A stretch of 52,825 bases of DNA, from the NCBI GenBank assembly GCA_944322545.1, contig CALUPF010000029.1, positions 1-52,825 of the forward strand. Reading direction: 5' to 3'. Each line of letters begins with the position of its first letter. Position 1 is the first letter of the stretch. Origin of the DNA: Candidatus Gastranaerophilales bacterium (GTDB lineage: Bacteria; Cyanobacteriota; Vampirovibrionia; Gastranaerophilales; Gastranaerophilaceae). The translations under genes were made by a program, and so were the position numbers. The notes beneath the pieces were generated by a model. It made no database searches. It was given only the letters and a program-made list of their open reading frames with translations, and had not been told where the DNA came from. Shown piece after piece: positions 8,091-15,908 of this stretch.

Positions 8091-8142
8091 AGTATATACA
8101 ATTCACTAAAAACATGCCTTTAAAAACATAAAAGTATATACT
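8091..8142. promoter_or_regulatory. AGTATATACT palindromes, candidate operator
   Basis: A perfect 10-base palindrome AGTATATACT lies at 8133-8142 and a one-mismatch copy (AGTATATACA) at 8091-8100. The same palindrome occurs twice more in the window, only upstream of the gene at 43120. Both places are followed by the same promoter-like motif. A dimeric regulator binding site is the natural reading, but no regulator can be named. Confidence 0.5.
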
Positions 8143-8199
8143 TTTTTCTTTTTTCTGTAATATTTTGTAATATTTGAAAAATTCTTGAAAAACCAACAA

Positions 8200-8231
8200 G
8201 GCAATTATTTCATTTTGATATACTTTATATA
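8200..8231 (+). promoter_or_regulatory. GGCAATT-N14-TACTTTATATA motif, copy 1
   Basis: GGCAATT (8200-8206), 14 bases, then TACTTTATATA (8221-8231). The same two blocks at exactly the same spacing occur at 32600-32631 and 43057-43088. AGAGATAAA follows at 8238, the same offset as at 43095. It does not fit TTGACA-N17-TATAAT, so an alternative sigma factor or activator-dependent promoter is suggested. Confidence 0.55.
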
Positions 8232-8237
8232 AACATA

Positions 8238-8355
8238 AGAGATAAACAAAACAAAAACAATAAAACTAGACTAATTGATTTTAATAAACTTAAAACTATA
8301 AATGGAACGGGAAAAGGTATTTAACACGAGGCTATTAAAAAAGCCTCTTTTTTTT
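8238..8355 (+). ncRNA. Candidate small RNA without ORF
   Basis: The 480-base gap 7977-8457 holds no gene-sized ORF. A transcript started by the motif at 8200 would begin near 8238 and end at the terminator at 8328-8355, giving about 115 nt. It shares AGAGATAAA with the 5' leader of the gene at 43120, and the 14-mer AAAACTAGACTAAT (8262-8275) with the leader of the gene at 43607 (43578-43591). The only mini-ORF (ATG 8299) reads through the terminator and was dismissed. It is either a real sRNA or the relic of a duplicated locus whose coding part was deleted. Confidence 0.5.
8328..8355 (+). terminator. Rho-independent terminator with no gene before it
   Basis: GAGGCT (8328-8333) pairs with AGCCTC (8342-8347), and eight T follow. 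No CDS lies between the previous terminator (7991-8029) and this one, which implies a non-coding transcript. Confidence 0.85.
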
Positions 8356-8457
8356 GTGTAACTTTGTGTAACTTTGTCTAAATCTTTGATATAGAGCAAA
8401 AGATTTTAATAAACAATATTCTTTCAGACATATCAGCACTGTAAAAAGATAGTTAAT

Positions 8458-9096
8458 TTAAGCACGTCCTATATCAAAATGCCAACGTTCTTTAACCTTG
8501 CTAAAATCACCGCCCCAACGCATACCAATTGATTTAGCGTAATCAGCTAACTTTTTATAATCTGAATCTTTACCGCCAGCTATACTAATATCAATTGCTC
8601 TACCTTGGCAGTGCAATGAATTTTTTGCAGCATATTTAGGTCGAGTTCTTAAAAGTTCATTTTGCTCAGCTTGTGTTCTATAACCACTTGTAATTGTAAC
8701 TTTCATTCCCTGAGACTCAGCCCAATCTAAAAGTTGCATAGTCTTTTGCTGCATAGTTGGATGTAGTTGAGAAATTTTAGCACCATTATTTCCATACTTA
8801 TTGTAATCATATGGCCTTAAATTATCGAAGACCCAATTTTCTGGAGTATGGTTAATTTTCATATTGCTCAAAATCGAAATCAATGCAGCAAAAAATTCCT
8901 GTTGCATTTTTTCTTGATTAATCATCATAGTCGTGCAGAAAGTATCGATATTTCCCATAGACATATCAACAGGAAACATTGGAGCACTTTGAATAGAGCC
9001 AAAGCCAAGAGTTCCAGGAAAAGACATAAAAGATCCTGGAGAAAGCCCTGCTAAAGAGGCATTATTAAAATTTAAAAAACCTAGAGGTCCTGCCAA
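8458..9096 (-). CDS. M15-type peptidoglycan peptidase
   Basis: The C-terminal half is a zinc peptidase of the M15 group (VanY/CwlK-like, which cleave peptidoglycan stem peptides). Markers are TITSGYRTQAEQNELL, the zinc motif SLHCQGRAIDIS (His and Asp ligands) and ERWHFDIG (third His). The start is set at TTG 9096: on the minus strand AAAGGAG lies six bases upstream, giving 212 residues beginning MAGPLGFLNF. Extending the frame to an ATG at 9195 would add 33 residues upstream of this Shine-Dalgarno. The N-terminal 95 residues are Gly/Ser/Phe/Met-rich with no signal peptide, which is unusual for a wall hydrolase. It is divergent from the beta-barrel gene at 9244. Confidence 0.85.
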   Translation of the reverse strand: MAGPLGFLNFNNASLAGLSPGSFMSFPGTLGFGSIQSAPMFPVDMSMGNIDTFCTTMMINQEKMQQEFFAALISILSNMKINHTPENWVFDNLRPYDYNKYGNNGAKISQLHPTMQQKTMQLLDWAESQGMKVTITSGYRTQAEQNELLRTRPKYAAKNSLHCQGRAIDISIAGGKDSDYKKLADYAKSIGMRWGGDFSKVKERWHFDIGRA

Positions 9097-9161
9097 AATT
9101 AACTCCTTTAAAATATCCCTTATATTAATAAAGTAAATTGCATGAAAAAAATTGACAAAAA

Positions 9162-9170
9162 TGCTATAAT
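9162..9170 (+). promoter_or_regulatory. Extended -10 promoter candidate
   Basis: TG-C-TATAAT (9162-9170) is a perfect extended -10 box. TTGACA at 9152 is too close to act as its -35. It would drive the predicted outer-membrane gene at 9244 with a leader of about 65 nt. Confidence 0.4.
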
Positions 9171-9243
9171 GTAAACATATATTAAGCATTAACAAAAGCT
9201 ACACCCCAAAAAGCAATCATTTCAGGATACTCTATTTGGATTT

Positions 9244-10239
9244 ATGAAATCAAAAACAACTTTAGTTTTAATATTTACCACATTACTATTACTTTTCTCA
9301 TCAGTAAAAGCATATTGTGATGATAATATTGATACTCAAAATGAAACAGAAACAATAAATATCCATGCTAAAAATATTCAACCAGAAAAAGAAGAAGAAA
9401 TGTTTGCTCCTGTTGATTTGGACCTAACTGATTTTTCTTATATGAATAAAGAAAACAAAAAGTTCAAATTAAGTGCTGAAAAGGAAGGGAAACCGGCATA
9501 CGTCAAAAATTCAGGACAAATCTGGGATGAAAATATGCTATTCAGATATAACTATTATTCTGATGAAACAAATTTAAGAGTCTTACCAAGCTATGGATCA
9601 TTAGGCTCATATGTAACAAGAGATTTAGATGAAAATACAACTGTTATGGTAGGTCAAGACGGGTTATCATCAATAAATGGCGATACAGTCAATTTCAGTT
9701 ATGATACATACTCGTACTATAGTAGCGGAGCTAGATTAGAAGGGAATCAAAAACATTTCAACTATGCAGTAGGCGCTTTCAATGAAACAGATACACTAAA
9801 TCAACAATTATCAGCAGTTGTTAGCACAAAACCAACTAGTATACTAAACACCAAAGGAAAATTTTACGTTGGTGGTGGTGTATTTAGCAACTTAAGAAAA
9901 GATTTAAACTTTAACACTACTGGTTTATTTGCTCAATATAAAAATGATAAATTATCAATGGGTGCTCAAATTTCAAATTCAGACTACTCAAAAACTGGAT
10001 ATGATAGTTATAGCAAAGCCCACTTTTTAACACAATATAAAATAAATGATCATGTATCACTCAAAAATAAAATTGTTAAAAACTTTGATGTAGATGAAAT
10101 ACAAGGTGAATTAGGGGTTGTTTTAAACCCACTAAAAGACACTGAAAGACTACAGTTAGAACTAACAGCTGCAAACTACCAGTCACAAAACGTTGTCACA
10201 CGTCAAAGACTAAAATTTTCAACATCATTTAGATTTTAA
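9244..10239 (+). CDS. Predicted outer-membrane beta-barrel protein
   Basis: A 331-residue exported protein. The signal peptide is residues 1-24 (KSKTTLVLIFTTLLLLFSS, cleavage near VKAYC/D). An acidic, disordered segment follows (25-95). From about residue 100 to the end there are alternating hydrophobic/polar strands separated by short polar turns (FRYNYYSD, VNFSYDTYSYYSSGARL, KFYVGGGVFSN). The final strand LKFSTSFRF ends in Phe, the classic beta-signal recognised by the BAM machinery. No family is recognised and channel specificity cannot be read. The Shine-Dalgarno is weak. Its 3' end overlaps convergent hisS by 11 bp, with no terminator between. Confidence 0.8.
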   Translation: MKSKTTLVLIFTTLLLLFSSVKAYCDDNIDTQNETETINIHAKNIQPEKEEEMFAPVDLDLTDFSYMNKENKKFKLSAEKEGKPAYVKNSGQIWDENMLFRYNYYSDETNLRVLPSYGSLGSYVTRDLDENTTVMVGQDGLSSINGDTVNFSYDTYSYYSSGARLEGNQKHFNYAVGAFNETDTLNQQLSAVVSTKPTSILNTKGKFYVGGGVFSNLRKDLNFNTTGLFAQYKNDKLSMGAQISNSDYSKTGYDSYSKAHFLTQYKINDHVSLKNKIVKNFDVDEIQGELGVVLNPLKDTERLQLELTAANYQSQNVVTRQRLKFSTSFRF

Positions 10240-11461
10240 TATAAGAAAGATATTCATCTCTTGAAACATTAACTTGCTCAGATGAATCAAGATTTTTTAT
10301 GGTAACAGTATTTGACTTCAATTCATCTTCCATAAGTATTAAAGCATATTTTGCAGTTTTTGCGGCCTTATCTAACTGTTTTTTAAATTTTCTATTTGCA
10401 TAATCAAACTCAGCAGAAAAGCCATTAGTTCTTAACTCATCAATTATCTTGAATGTTTCAGCAATATTTTCAGAAACAACAAAAACATCTAATCGTTTTG
10501 ACTTAAATTTTTGAATCAAAGAGAACAATCTTTCCATTCCCATAGCCCAACCCACAGCAGGAGTTGACACGCCACCTAGAGTTTCAACTAACGAATCATA
10601 ACGTCCACCGCCACATACTGCATTTTGTGAGCCTAAGTTATTAGATTTAATCTCAAAAACAGTTCTATTGTAATAATCAAGACCTCTTACAAGAAGTTTA
10701 TTTTCTTTAAATGGGATATTTAATGCTGTCAAATATTCTTTAACTTTTTCAAAATGCTCCTTGCATTCTGGACAGATAAAATCACCCAAAATAACTTTTT
10801 GAACCTCATCTTTTTCAAAAATCTTCTTACAAGAATCTACTTTGCAATCTAAAATACGTAAAGGATTTTTTTCATATCTGAAATTACAATCTTCACATAG
10901 TTCAGGCAAATAAGGCTTTAAAACAGTCTTAATCGCTTCACGATATTTAGCACGACAGTCAGGACAGCCTAATGAGTTAATTTCAATTTCTAAGTCGTTC
11001 AAACCTAGTTCATTTAAATATTTAACAGCGAGATTAATAACTTCTGCATCAGCAGACGGTTCAGCAGATCCAAACATTTCAACTCCAACTTGATGGAACT
11101 GTCTTTGACGACCTGCTTGAGGTCTTTCATATCTAAACATTGGACCTTTATACCAAAGTTTTACAGGTTGAGGTAATCGAGAAAAACCATGTTCAATATA
11201 AGCACGTACAACACCAGCTGTGTTCTCAGGACGCAAAGTCAAAGAGCGTTCACTTTTTTCAAAAGTGTACATTTCTTTATTAACAATATCAGTAGAATCA
11301 CCAACACCACGAGCAAACAGTTCAGTAGCTTCAAATATTGGTGTTCTCAACTCTTGAAAATTTGCTTTTGAAAATACTTCGTTAGCTTTTTGCTCCATAT
11401 TCTGCCAAGTTAAAACGTCTTCTGGCAATATATCCTTTGTTCCTTTTTGTGCTTGTATCAC
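10229..11461 (-). CDS. hisS: Histidyl-tRNA synthetase
   Basis: Class II synthetase charging tRNA-His. The 410 residues are near the family norm. Motifs seen are IQAQKGTKDILPED at the N-terminus, motif 2 (RPENTAGVVRAYIEHG...KLWYKGPMFRYERPQAGRQRQFHQVGVE), the His-specific LVRGLDYYNRTVFEI and GGGRYDSLVETLGG, then the anticodon-binding domain. A CxxC/CxxC cluster (about residues 165-235: GCPDC, CEDC, CPEC) forms the insertion seen in many bacterial HisRS. Shine-Dalgarno GAGGTGGAA precedes the ATG. The 3' end overlaps the beta-barrel gene by 11 bp. Confidence 0.96.
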   Translation of the reverse strand: MIQAQKGTKDILPEDVLTWQNMEQKANEVFSKANFQELRTPIFEATELFARGVGDSTDIVNKEMYTFEKSERSLTLRPENTAGVVRAYIEHGFSRLPQPVKLWYKGPMFRYERPQAGRQRQFHQVGVEMFGSAEPSADAEVINLAVKYLNELGLNDLEIEINSLGCPDCRAKYREAIKTVLKPYLPELCEDCNFRYEKNPLRILDCKVDSCKKIFEKDEVQKVILGDFICPECKEHFEKVKEYLTALNIPFKENKLLVRGLDYYNRTVFEIKSNNLGSQNAVCGGGRYDSLVETLGGVSTPAVGWAMGMERLFSLIQKFKSKRLDVFVVSENIAETFKIIDELRTNGFSAEFDYANRKFKKQLDKAAKTAKYALILMEDELKSNTVTIKNLDSSEQVNVSRDEYLSYIKI

Positions 11462-11579
11462 TTTCCACCTCTAAAAAATTTGAATCTAGCCTTATTATAT
11501 ATAAAAAACGACTATTTCAATATAAAGAAATTTATAGTAAAATCAACTGGTAAATAAAATTTACAAAGAAAGGTCTTAA

Positions 11580-12617
11580 ATGGATATAAAGAAATGTTTT
11601 GCATCTAAAAATATAGCATTTGGTCTACTAATACTAGCAATAATATTTTTGCTAATAAAAATGACTGATATAGCTTTACTCTTGTTTTGCAGCTATGTAA
11701 TATCAAGTGCAATAAATCCTTTTGTAGACAAAATGGAAGAAAAAATGCCAAGATCAGTTGCAACCACATTAATGATTCTGCTCATTACAGCTGTGACATT
11801 AGGCGTATTTATACCAATAATAATTATGTCAGTAAATGAAATTAAAGAATTTTTAAATCAACTGCCTCAGCAGATACAAAACATTCAGCATTTCCTAGCG
11901 ACATTCAGACCTGCTGGGCAAGATATATCACAATACTTTAACATTGAAACTGTACTTGATAATTCAACAAACATAGCAAAAGAAGTTATTGATAAATCAA
12001 TCAACGTAACGATAGGAATAATGGGAATTTTAACAGTTCTTGTTACAGTAGGCATTATTGTATTTTTCCTAACAAATGATAAAAAAGAAATAAAAGAATT
12101 CAGCTTAAAACTATTTCCTAAACATATGAGAGATAGAGCATCAACAGTGATTGATGAACTAGAAACAAAAGTTGGTGGATATGTTACTGCACAAATTTTA
12201 TCAATATCTATTGTAGGTGTAATCGTAGCAGTTTCTTTATTAATAATGAAAGTTGAATACGCTGTATTTTTAGGTTTTATTTCAGCAATATTAGACTTAG
12301 TGCCAATAGTAGGACCTGTTTTATCAGGCATATTAATTTTGCTAGTAGCATTTCCAAAAGGATGGCTTATTGTTGCACTTTCAATAGGCTCTCTATTTCT
12401 TGGGCAATTTGTTGAAAACAATTGGGCAAAACCTTATTTCTTTTCAAAATATATGGATTTGCACCCTCTAGTAGTTATTTTCTCATTTGTAATAGCAGCA
12501 AAATTTTTAGGCGTAATTGGAGTATTAATAGCACCTGCAATTGCAGCTGTTTTTGTTACACTATTTGAAGAAATATACGTAAAAACAATGAATGATGAAA
12601 GCAATAAAAATGAATGA
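11580..12617 (+). CDS. AI-2E family transporter (PerM-like)
   Basis: A 345-residue polytopic inner-membrane protein of the AI-2E/PerM/YdiK family. There are about seven or eight hydrophobic segments, starting at residues 10-45. The family hallmarks are the central amphipathic region, VGGYVTAQILSISIVGVIV, and the C-terminal core LDLVPIVGPVLSGILILLVA followed by ENNWAKPYFFSKYMDLHPLVVIFS and GVLIAPAIAAVF. Members export small molecules or ions; the substrate here is unknown. Shine-Dalgarno AAAGG lies 6-7 bases before the ATG. Its stop overlaps the start of the downstream radical SAM gene, so the two are translationally coupled. Confidence 0.92.
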   Translation: MDIKKCFASKNIAFGLLILAIIFLLIKMTDIALLLFCSYVISSAINPFVDKMEEKMPRSVATTLMILLITAVTLGVFIPIIIMSVNEIKEFLNQLPQQIQNIQHFLATFRPAGQDISQYFNIETVLDNSTNIAKEVIDKSINVTIGIMGILTVLVTVGIIVFFLTNDKKEIKEFSLKLFPKHMRDRASTVIDELETKVGGYVTAQILSISIVGVIVAVSLLIMKVEYAVFLGFISAILDLVPIVGPVLSGILILLVAFPKGWLIVALSIGSLFLGQFVENNWAKPYFFSKYMDLHPLVVIFSFVIAAKFLGVIGVLIAPAIAAVFVTLFEEIYVKTMNDESNKNE

Positions 12618-14163
12618 CATAATATTATACGACATACCTAAAAAAGAATCAGAAATAAATATCTGGATGGCATTTCCTGCTATGACATCATTTGGTATGT
12701 CCTCACTAGGATATATGTCAATTGTTAAAACTCTTGATAAAAGAAGTGATTATTACGTAGAAAAAATATTTACTGATACAAAAAACACTCAACTAATGCC
12801 ATCGCAGGTTGATTTAATGGGATTCTCTGTATCTTTTGAAATAGATTTTCTTGGAATTTTTAAAATTCTTGAAAATTATTCAATACCTTTAAAAGCAAAT
12901 GAAAGAGATGAAAATCACCCGATAATTTTCGGTGGGGGGCCTGTTTTAACAGCAAATCCTGAACCTTATGCAGACTTTTTCGACTTTATAATAATAGGTG
13001 ATGCAGAAAATCTAGATGTAAATATAGTCGATGTAATAAAAAACAATAAAAACAGACCTAAAAGAGAAGTTTTAGAAATACTATCAAACATCAAAGGAAT
13101 TTATGTTCCTACGATACCTAAAGAAGTTGAAAAACTTACATCCTCTCTTAGTGAATGTATAACAACACCTGTATTAAGTGAAAAAAGCTTCTTTTCAAAT
13201 ACATATGTCATTGAAATGGTAAGAGGATGTCCTCAAAGATGCGGATTTTGTCTAGCATCTTATTTAAACCTACCAGCAAGATTCTGTGACTACAAAGATA
13301 TAATTAAAAGCATAGACACAGGTCTAAAATATACAAATAAAATAGCTTTATTAGGAGCACTTATCACAGCACATCCTGATTTTGATAAAATATGTGAATA
13401 TATCTTAGAAAGAAAAAAAGAAATACCAGATTTAGAGCTTTCTGTCTCATCATTGAGAGCTGATTCAATTTCTCCAATAATAATAAAAACACTTGTAGAA
13501 TGTGGTCAAAAACATTCTACAATAGCAATAGAAGCAGGATCAGAAAGACTAAGAAAAATAATAAACAAAAATCTTTCTGAACAACAAATATTTGAAACTG
13601 TTAAAACAGCTCAAGAAAATGGGCTGAAAGGTCTAAAAATTTACGCAATGATAGGTCATCCTACAGAAACAAAAGATGACATAGATGAAATAATTTCATT
13701 AGCTAAAAAATTAAAAGAATCTTTCAAAAACTTTGATTTAACATTTTCTTTTGCAACATTCGTTCCAAAAGCACAAACTCCATTTCAATTTTGTGAAAGA
13801 GAATCAATAAAATCACTAGAAAAGAAATACGAATATCTAAAAAAAGAATTCCATAAATTGGGTGTTAAAATAAGAACCTCGAGTGTAAAATGGGATTATT
13901 GGCAAGCTCTTTTATCTAGAGGAGATAGAAGACTAAGTGACTTGCTAATTGAAGTCTATAAAGAAGGTGGCAATCTAGGAGCCTTTAAACAGTCATATAA
14001 AAAACTTAAAGATGAAAAGCTCCTTCCACCTGCAGATAATTTTGCATTAAAACGAAAAGATACAGATTCTGAATTGCCATGGGATTTTATAAAATCTACA
14101 CCAGGTAAAGAAGCCTTAATCAAGGAATATAATAGACTTTTAGGCAATTGTAAAAAAATGTAA
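12610..14163 (+). CDS. B12-binding-domain-type radical SAM protein
   Basis: A 517-residue radical SAM enzyme. The N-terminal 190 residues form a cobalamin-domain-like Rossmann region (DLMGFSVSFEIDFLG, HPIIFGGGPVLTANPEPYADFFDFIIIGDAE). It lacks the DxHxxG motif, so B12 binding is doubtful. The radical SAM core begins with the cluster motif RGCPQRCGFCLAS (CxxxCxxC), followed by IEAGSERLR and KIYAMIGHPTETKDDI. The reaction is unknown; related COG1032 enzymes include methylthiotransferase-like and lipid- or RNA-modifying enzymes. ATGs at 12592 and 12595 are possible starts, but 12610 is preferred, with GAAAG upstream and an 8-base overlap with the preceding permease gene. Confidence 0.88.
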   Translation: MNDIILYDIPKKESEINIWMAFPAMTSFGMSSLGYMSIVKTLDKRSDYYVEKIFTDTKNTQLMPSQVDLMGFSVSFEIDFLGIFKILENYSIPLKANERDENHPIIFGGGPVLTANPEPYADFFDFIIIGDAENLDVNIVDVIKNNKNRPKREVLEILSNIKGIYVPTIPKEVEKLTSSLSECITTPVLSEKSFFSNTYVIEMVRGCPQRCGFCLASYLNLPARFCDYKDIIKSIDTGLKYTNKIALLGALITAHPDFDKICEYILERKKEIPDLELSVSSLRADSISPIIIKTLVECGQKHSTIAIEAGSERLRKIINKNLSEQQIFETVKTAQENGLKGLKIYAMIGHPTETKDDIDEIISLAKKLKESFKNFDLTFSFATFVPKAQTPFQFCERESIKSLEKKYEYLKKEFHKLGVKIRTSSVKWDYWQALLSRGDRRLSDLLIEVYKEGGNLGAFKQSYKKLKDEKLLPPADNFALKRKDTDSELPWDFIKSTPGKEALIKEYNRLLGNCKKM

Positions 14164-14193
14164 AATAGAGAAAAAAAATATTTTTTTAAAGGG

Positions 14194-14221
14194 TTGACAT
14201 TTAATTTCTTGATGTCATAAT
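14194..14221 (+). promoter_or_regulatory. Sigma-70 promoter of candidate ncRNA
   Basis: A perfect -35 TTGACA (14194-14199), 16 bases, and -10 CATAAT (14216-14221). Transcription should start near 14228. Confidence 0.6.
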
Positions 14222-14227
14222 TAAATA

Positions 14228-14380
14228 TGTAAGGTTTAAGTGTAGTCGAAACACTAAATAACATTAATAACAAATAATAACCCCGAACACATATAAACTC
14301 CTAAATAATAAACACAAAAGAGACCATTAGGATGCAGAAAACAGACCACCCAGAATTCAAAAACTGAGTGGCTTTTTTTT
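14228..14380 (+). ncRNA. Candidate small RNA of about 150 nt
   Basis: The stretch is bounded by a good promoter and an intrinsic terminator and has no real ORF. It includes a small hairpin (AGTGT/ACACT around 14239-14256). The only peptide possible is an 11-residue one from ATG 14332, which runs into the terminator stem. It could be a small RNA, or the attenuated leader of the radical SAM or fumarase region. I recognise no RNA family. Confidence 0.45.
14345..14380 (+). terminator. Rho-independent terminator of ncRNA
   Basis: CCAC-CAG (14347-14353) pairs with CTG-GTGG (14364-14371) with one internal mismatch, and eight T follow. No CDS directly precedes it. Confidence 0.75.
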
Positions 14381-14465
14381 ATTCGTGAAGAAAAAGACAT
14401 ATTTTATACATCATTTGATATAATCGTGACAAAATTAAGTGTATTTTGAACAATAAATAACGATT

Positions 14466-14494
14466 TTGATTTTAAATCGTGAAAAGTCTATAAT
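14466..14494 (+). promoter_or_regulatory. Promoter of fumarase gene, leaderless geometry
   Basis: TTGATT (14466-14471), a 17-base spacer and perfect TATAAT (14489-14494). The ATG at 14501 follows after six bases, so the transcription start should coincide with the start codon. No Shine-Dalgarno exists. Confidence 0.65.
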
Positions 14495-14500
14495 TATTTT

Positions 14501-15865
14501 ATGAAAATAATTAATTCAAATGATATTATCAACCTTACATATCAGCTATGTCTTGAAGCAAACACACAAATACCACAAGACATATATGAAATCATATACA
14601 AAAAATACAAAGCAGCTAACAATAAACACCAAAAAGAAAAGCTATATAATATATTGAAGAATATTGAAATTGCATCAAAAACACAAAGACCACTATGTCA
14701 AGATACAGGACAAGTCATAGTATTTGTAGAAATTGGTACAAAAATCGAAACAGAAATAGATGACATTGAAAAAGCAATAAACTCAGGCATCGAAAAAGCA
14801 TACAAAGAATGCTTTTTCAGAAAATCTGTTGTAAAAAATGCATTGTTCGATAGAACAAATACAAACACAAATACACCTGCAATAATTTATACAAAAATAA
14901 CAAACTCAAACAAAATAACAATTGAACTAACTGTTAAAGGTGCAGGTTCAGAAAATTACTGCAAAACAAATATGTTTAAACCAACATCAAAGAAGGAAGA
15001 AATATTTGATTTTGTTAAAAACTGCATAAAAGATGCGGGAGAAAAAGCCTGTCCTCCTTTAGTCATAGGTATAGGAGTTGGTGGAACAATGGACAAAGCC
15101 GCAGTTTTATCAAAACAAGCCTTTAATGAAATAAAAAATACAAAAGAAGAAAAAGATTTCATAACAGATCTAAAAAATTACCTATCAGACATCAATGATG
15201 AAATACTAGATATAAAAATAGCAACGACATCCACTCATATCGCATCATTACCTGTTGCTGTGACAATAAACTGTCATTGCTATAGACATGCTAAAGGATC
15301 AATAGAAAATGAAAAAGTTACTTATGAAAACAAAACAACAAAAGTAAAGAATATCCCAAATATCTCTACAGAGTTAAAAAAAATAAAAACAAATGAAATA
15401 GAAAAAATAAAAGACTTAAAAGCTGGCGAAACTTTTTTACTAACTGGTGAAATATACACAGCAAGAGATGCCGCTCATGAAAAACTTCTAAAAATATATT
15501 TAGAAAACAAAAAATTACCACTAAATTTAAAAGACAAAATAATATTTTATGCAGGACCATGTCCGGCTGCTCCTAATGAAGTAATTGGACCAATAGGACC
15601 TACAACATCAGCAAGAATGGATAAGTTTTGCGAATTTATGTATTCAAATGGGCTTTTAGCTACAATAGGTAAAGGTGAAAGAGCTCAACAGGCAATAAAT
15701 GAGATAAAAAAACATAAAGGTAAATATTTTACAGCACAGGGTGGAATTGCATGTCTTTTAGCAAAATGTGTAAAATCATCAGAAATAATCTTATTTGATG
15801 AACTAGGAACTGAAGCAATTAGAAAACTTTATGTTGAAGATTTTCCACTTAAAGTAGAGATATAA
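14501..15865 (+). CDS. Class I fumarate hydratase, fused subunits
   Basis: An oxygen-sensitive [4Fe-4S] hydratase of the class I fumarase/L-tartrate dehydratase family. It interconverts fumarate and malate (a tartrate substrate cannot be excluded). The 454 residues combine the alpha domain (about 1-285) and beta domain (about 290-454), which are separate genes in many bacteria. Likely cluster ligands are the Cys in RPLCQDTGQ (C66), in KACPPLVIGIG and in INCHCYRH. Signature stretches include GVGGTMDKAAVLSKQA and, in the beta domain, TGEIYTARDAAHEK, YAGPCPAAPNEVIGPIGPTTSARMD and ATIGKGER. It is monocistronic, with a leaderless-type promoter and its own terminator. An anaerobic lifestyle fits. 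Confidence 0.92.
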   Translation: MKIINSNDIINLTYQLCLEANTQIPQDIYEIIYKKYKAANNKHQKEKLYNILKNIEIASKTQRPLCQDTGQVIVFVEIGTKIETEIDDIEKAINSGIEKAYKECFFRKSVVKNALFDRTNTNTNTPAIIYTKITNSNKITIELTVKGAGSENYCKTNMFKPTSKKEEIFDFVKNCIKDAGEKACPPLVIGIGVGGTMDKAAVLSKQAFNEIKNTKEEKDFITDLKNYLSDINDEILDIKIATTSTHIASLPVAVTINCHCYRHAKGSIENEKVTYENKTTKVKNIPNISTELKKIKTNEIEKIKDLKAGETFLLTGEIYTARDAAHEKLLKIYLENKKLPLNLKDKIIFYAGPCPAAPNEVIGPIGPTTSARMDKFCEFMYSNGLLATIGKGERAQQAINEIKKHKGKYFTAQGGIACLLAKCVKSSEIILFDELGTEAIRKLYVEDFPLKVEI

Positions 15866-15866
15866 A

Positions 15867-15898
15867 AAAAGACCACCTAATTGGTGGTCTTTTTTATT
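15867..15898. terminator. Bidirectional terminator, fumarase and rpaB-like
   Basis: AAAGACCACC (15868-15877) and GGTGGTCTTT (15883-15892) form a perfect stem with T runs on both strands. It lies between convergent genes and can serve both. Confidence 0.9.
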
Positions 15899-15908
15899 TA
15901 AATAACTA

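Larger units (their letters stand above)
14164..14500 (+). other. Intergenic region with two promoters
   Basis: This 337-base gap contains no gene-sized ORF. It holds a promoter at 14194-14221, a terminator at 14345-14380 and a second promoter at 14466-14494 for the fumarase gene. The first pair defines a candidate non-coding RNA. Confidence 0.6.

Noticed and set aside
8299..8358. Mini-ORF of 19 codons in the ORF-less unit
   Set aside because: It reads through the terminator hairpin and its T-run and has no Shine-Dalgarno at proper spacing.
9152..9157. TTGACA as -35 for the beta-barrel gene
   Set aside because: It is only seven bases from the TATAAT box; the extended -10 explains the promoter better.
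14332..14367. 11-residue peptide in the candidate ncRNA
   Set aside because: It overlaps the terminator stem and lacks the run of one amino acid expected for an attenuator peptide.
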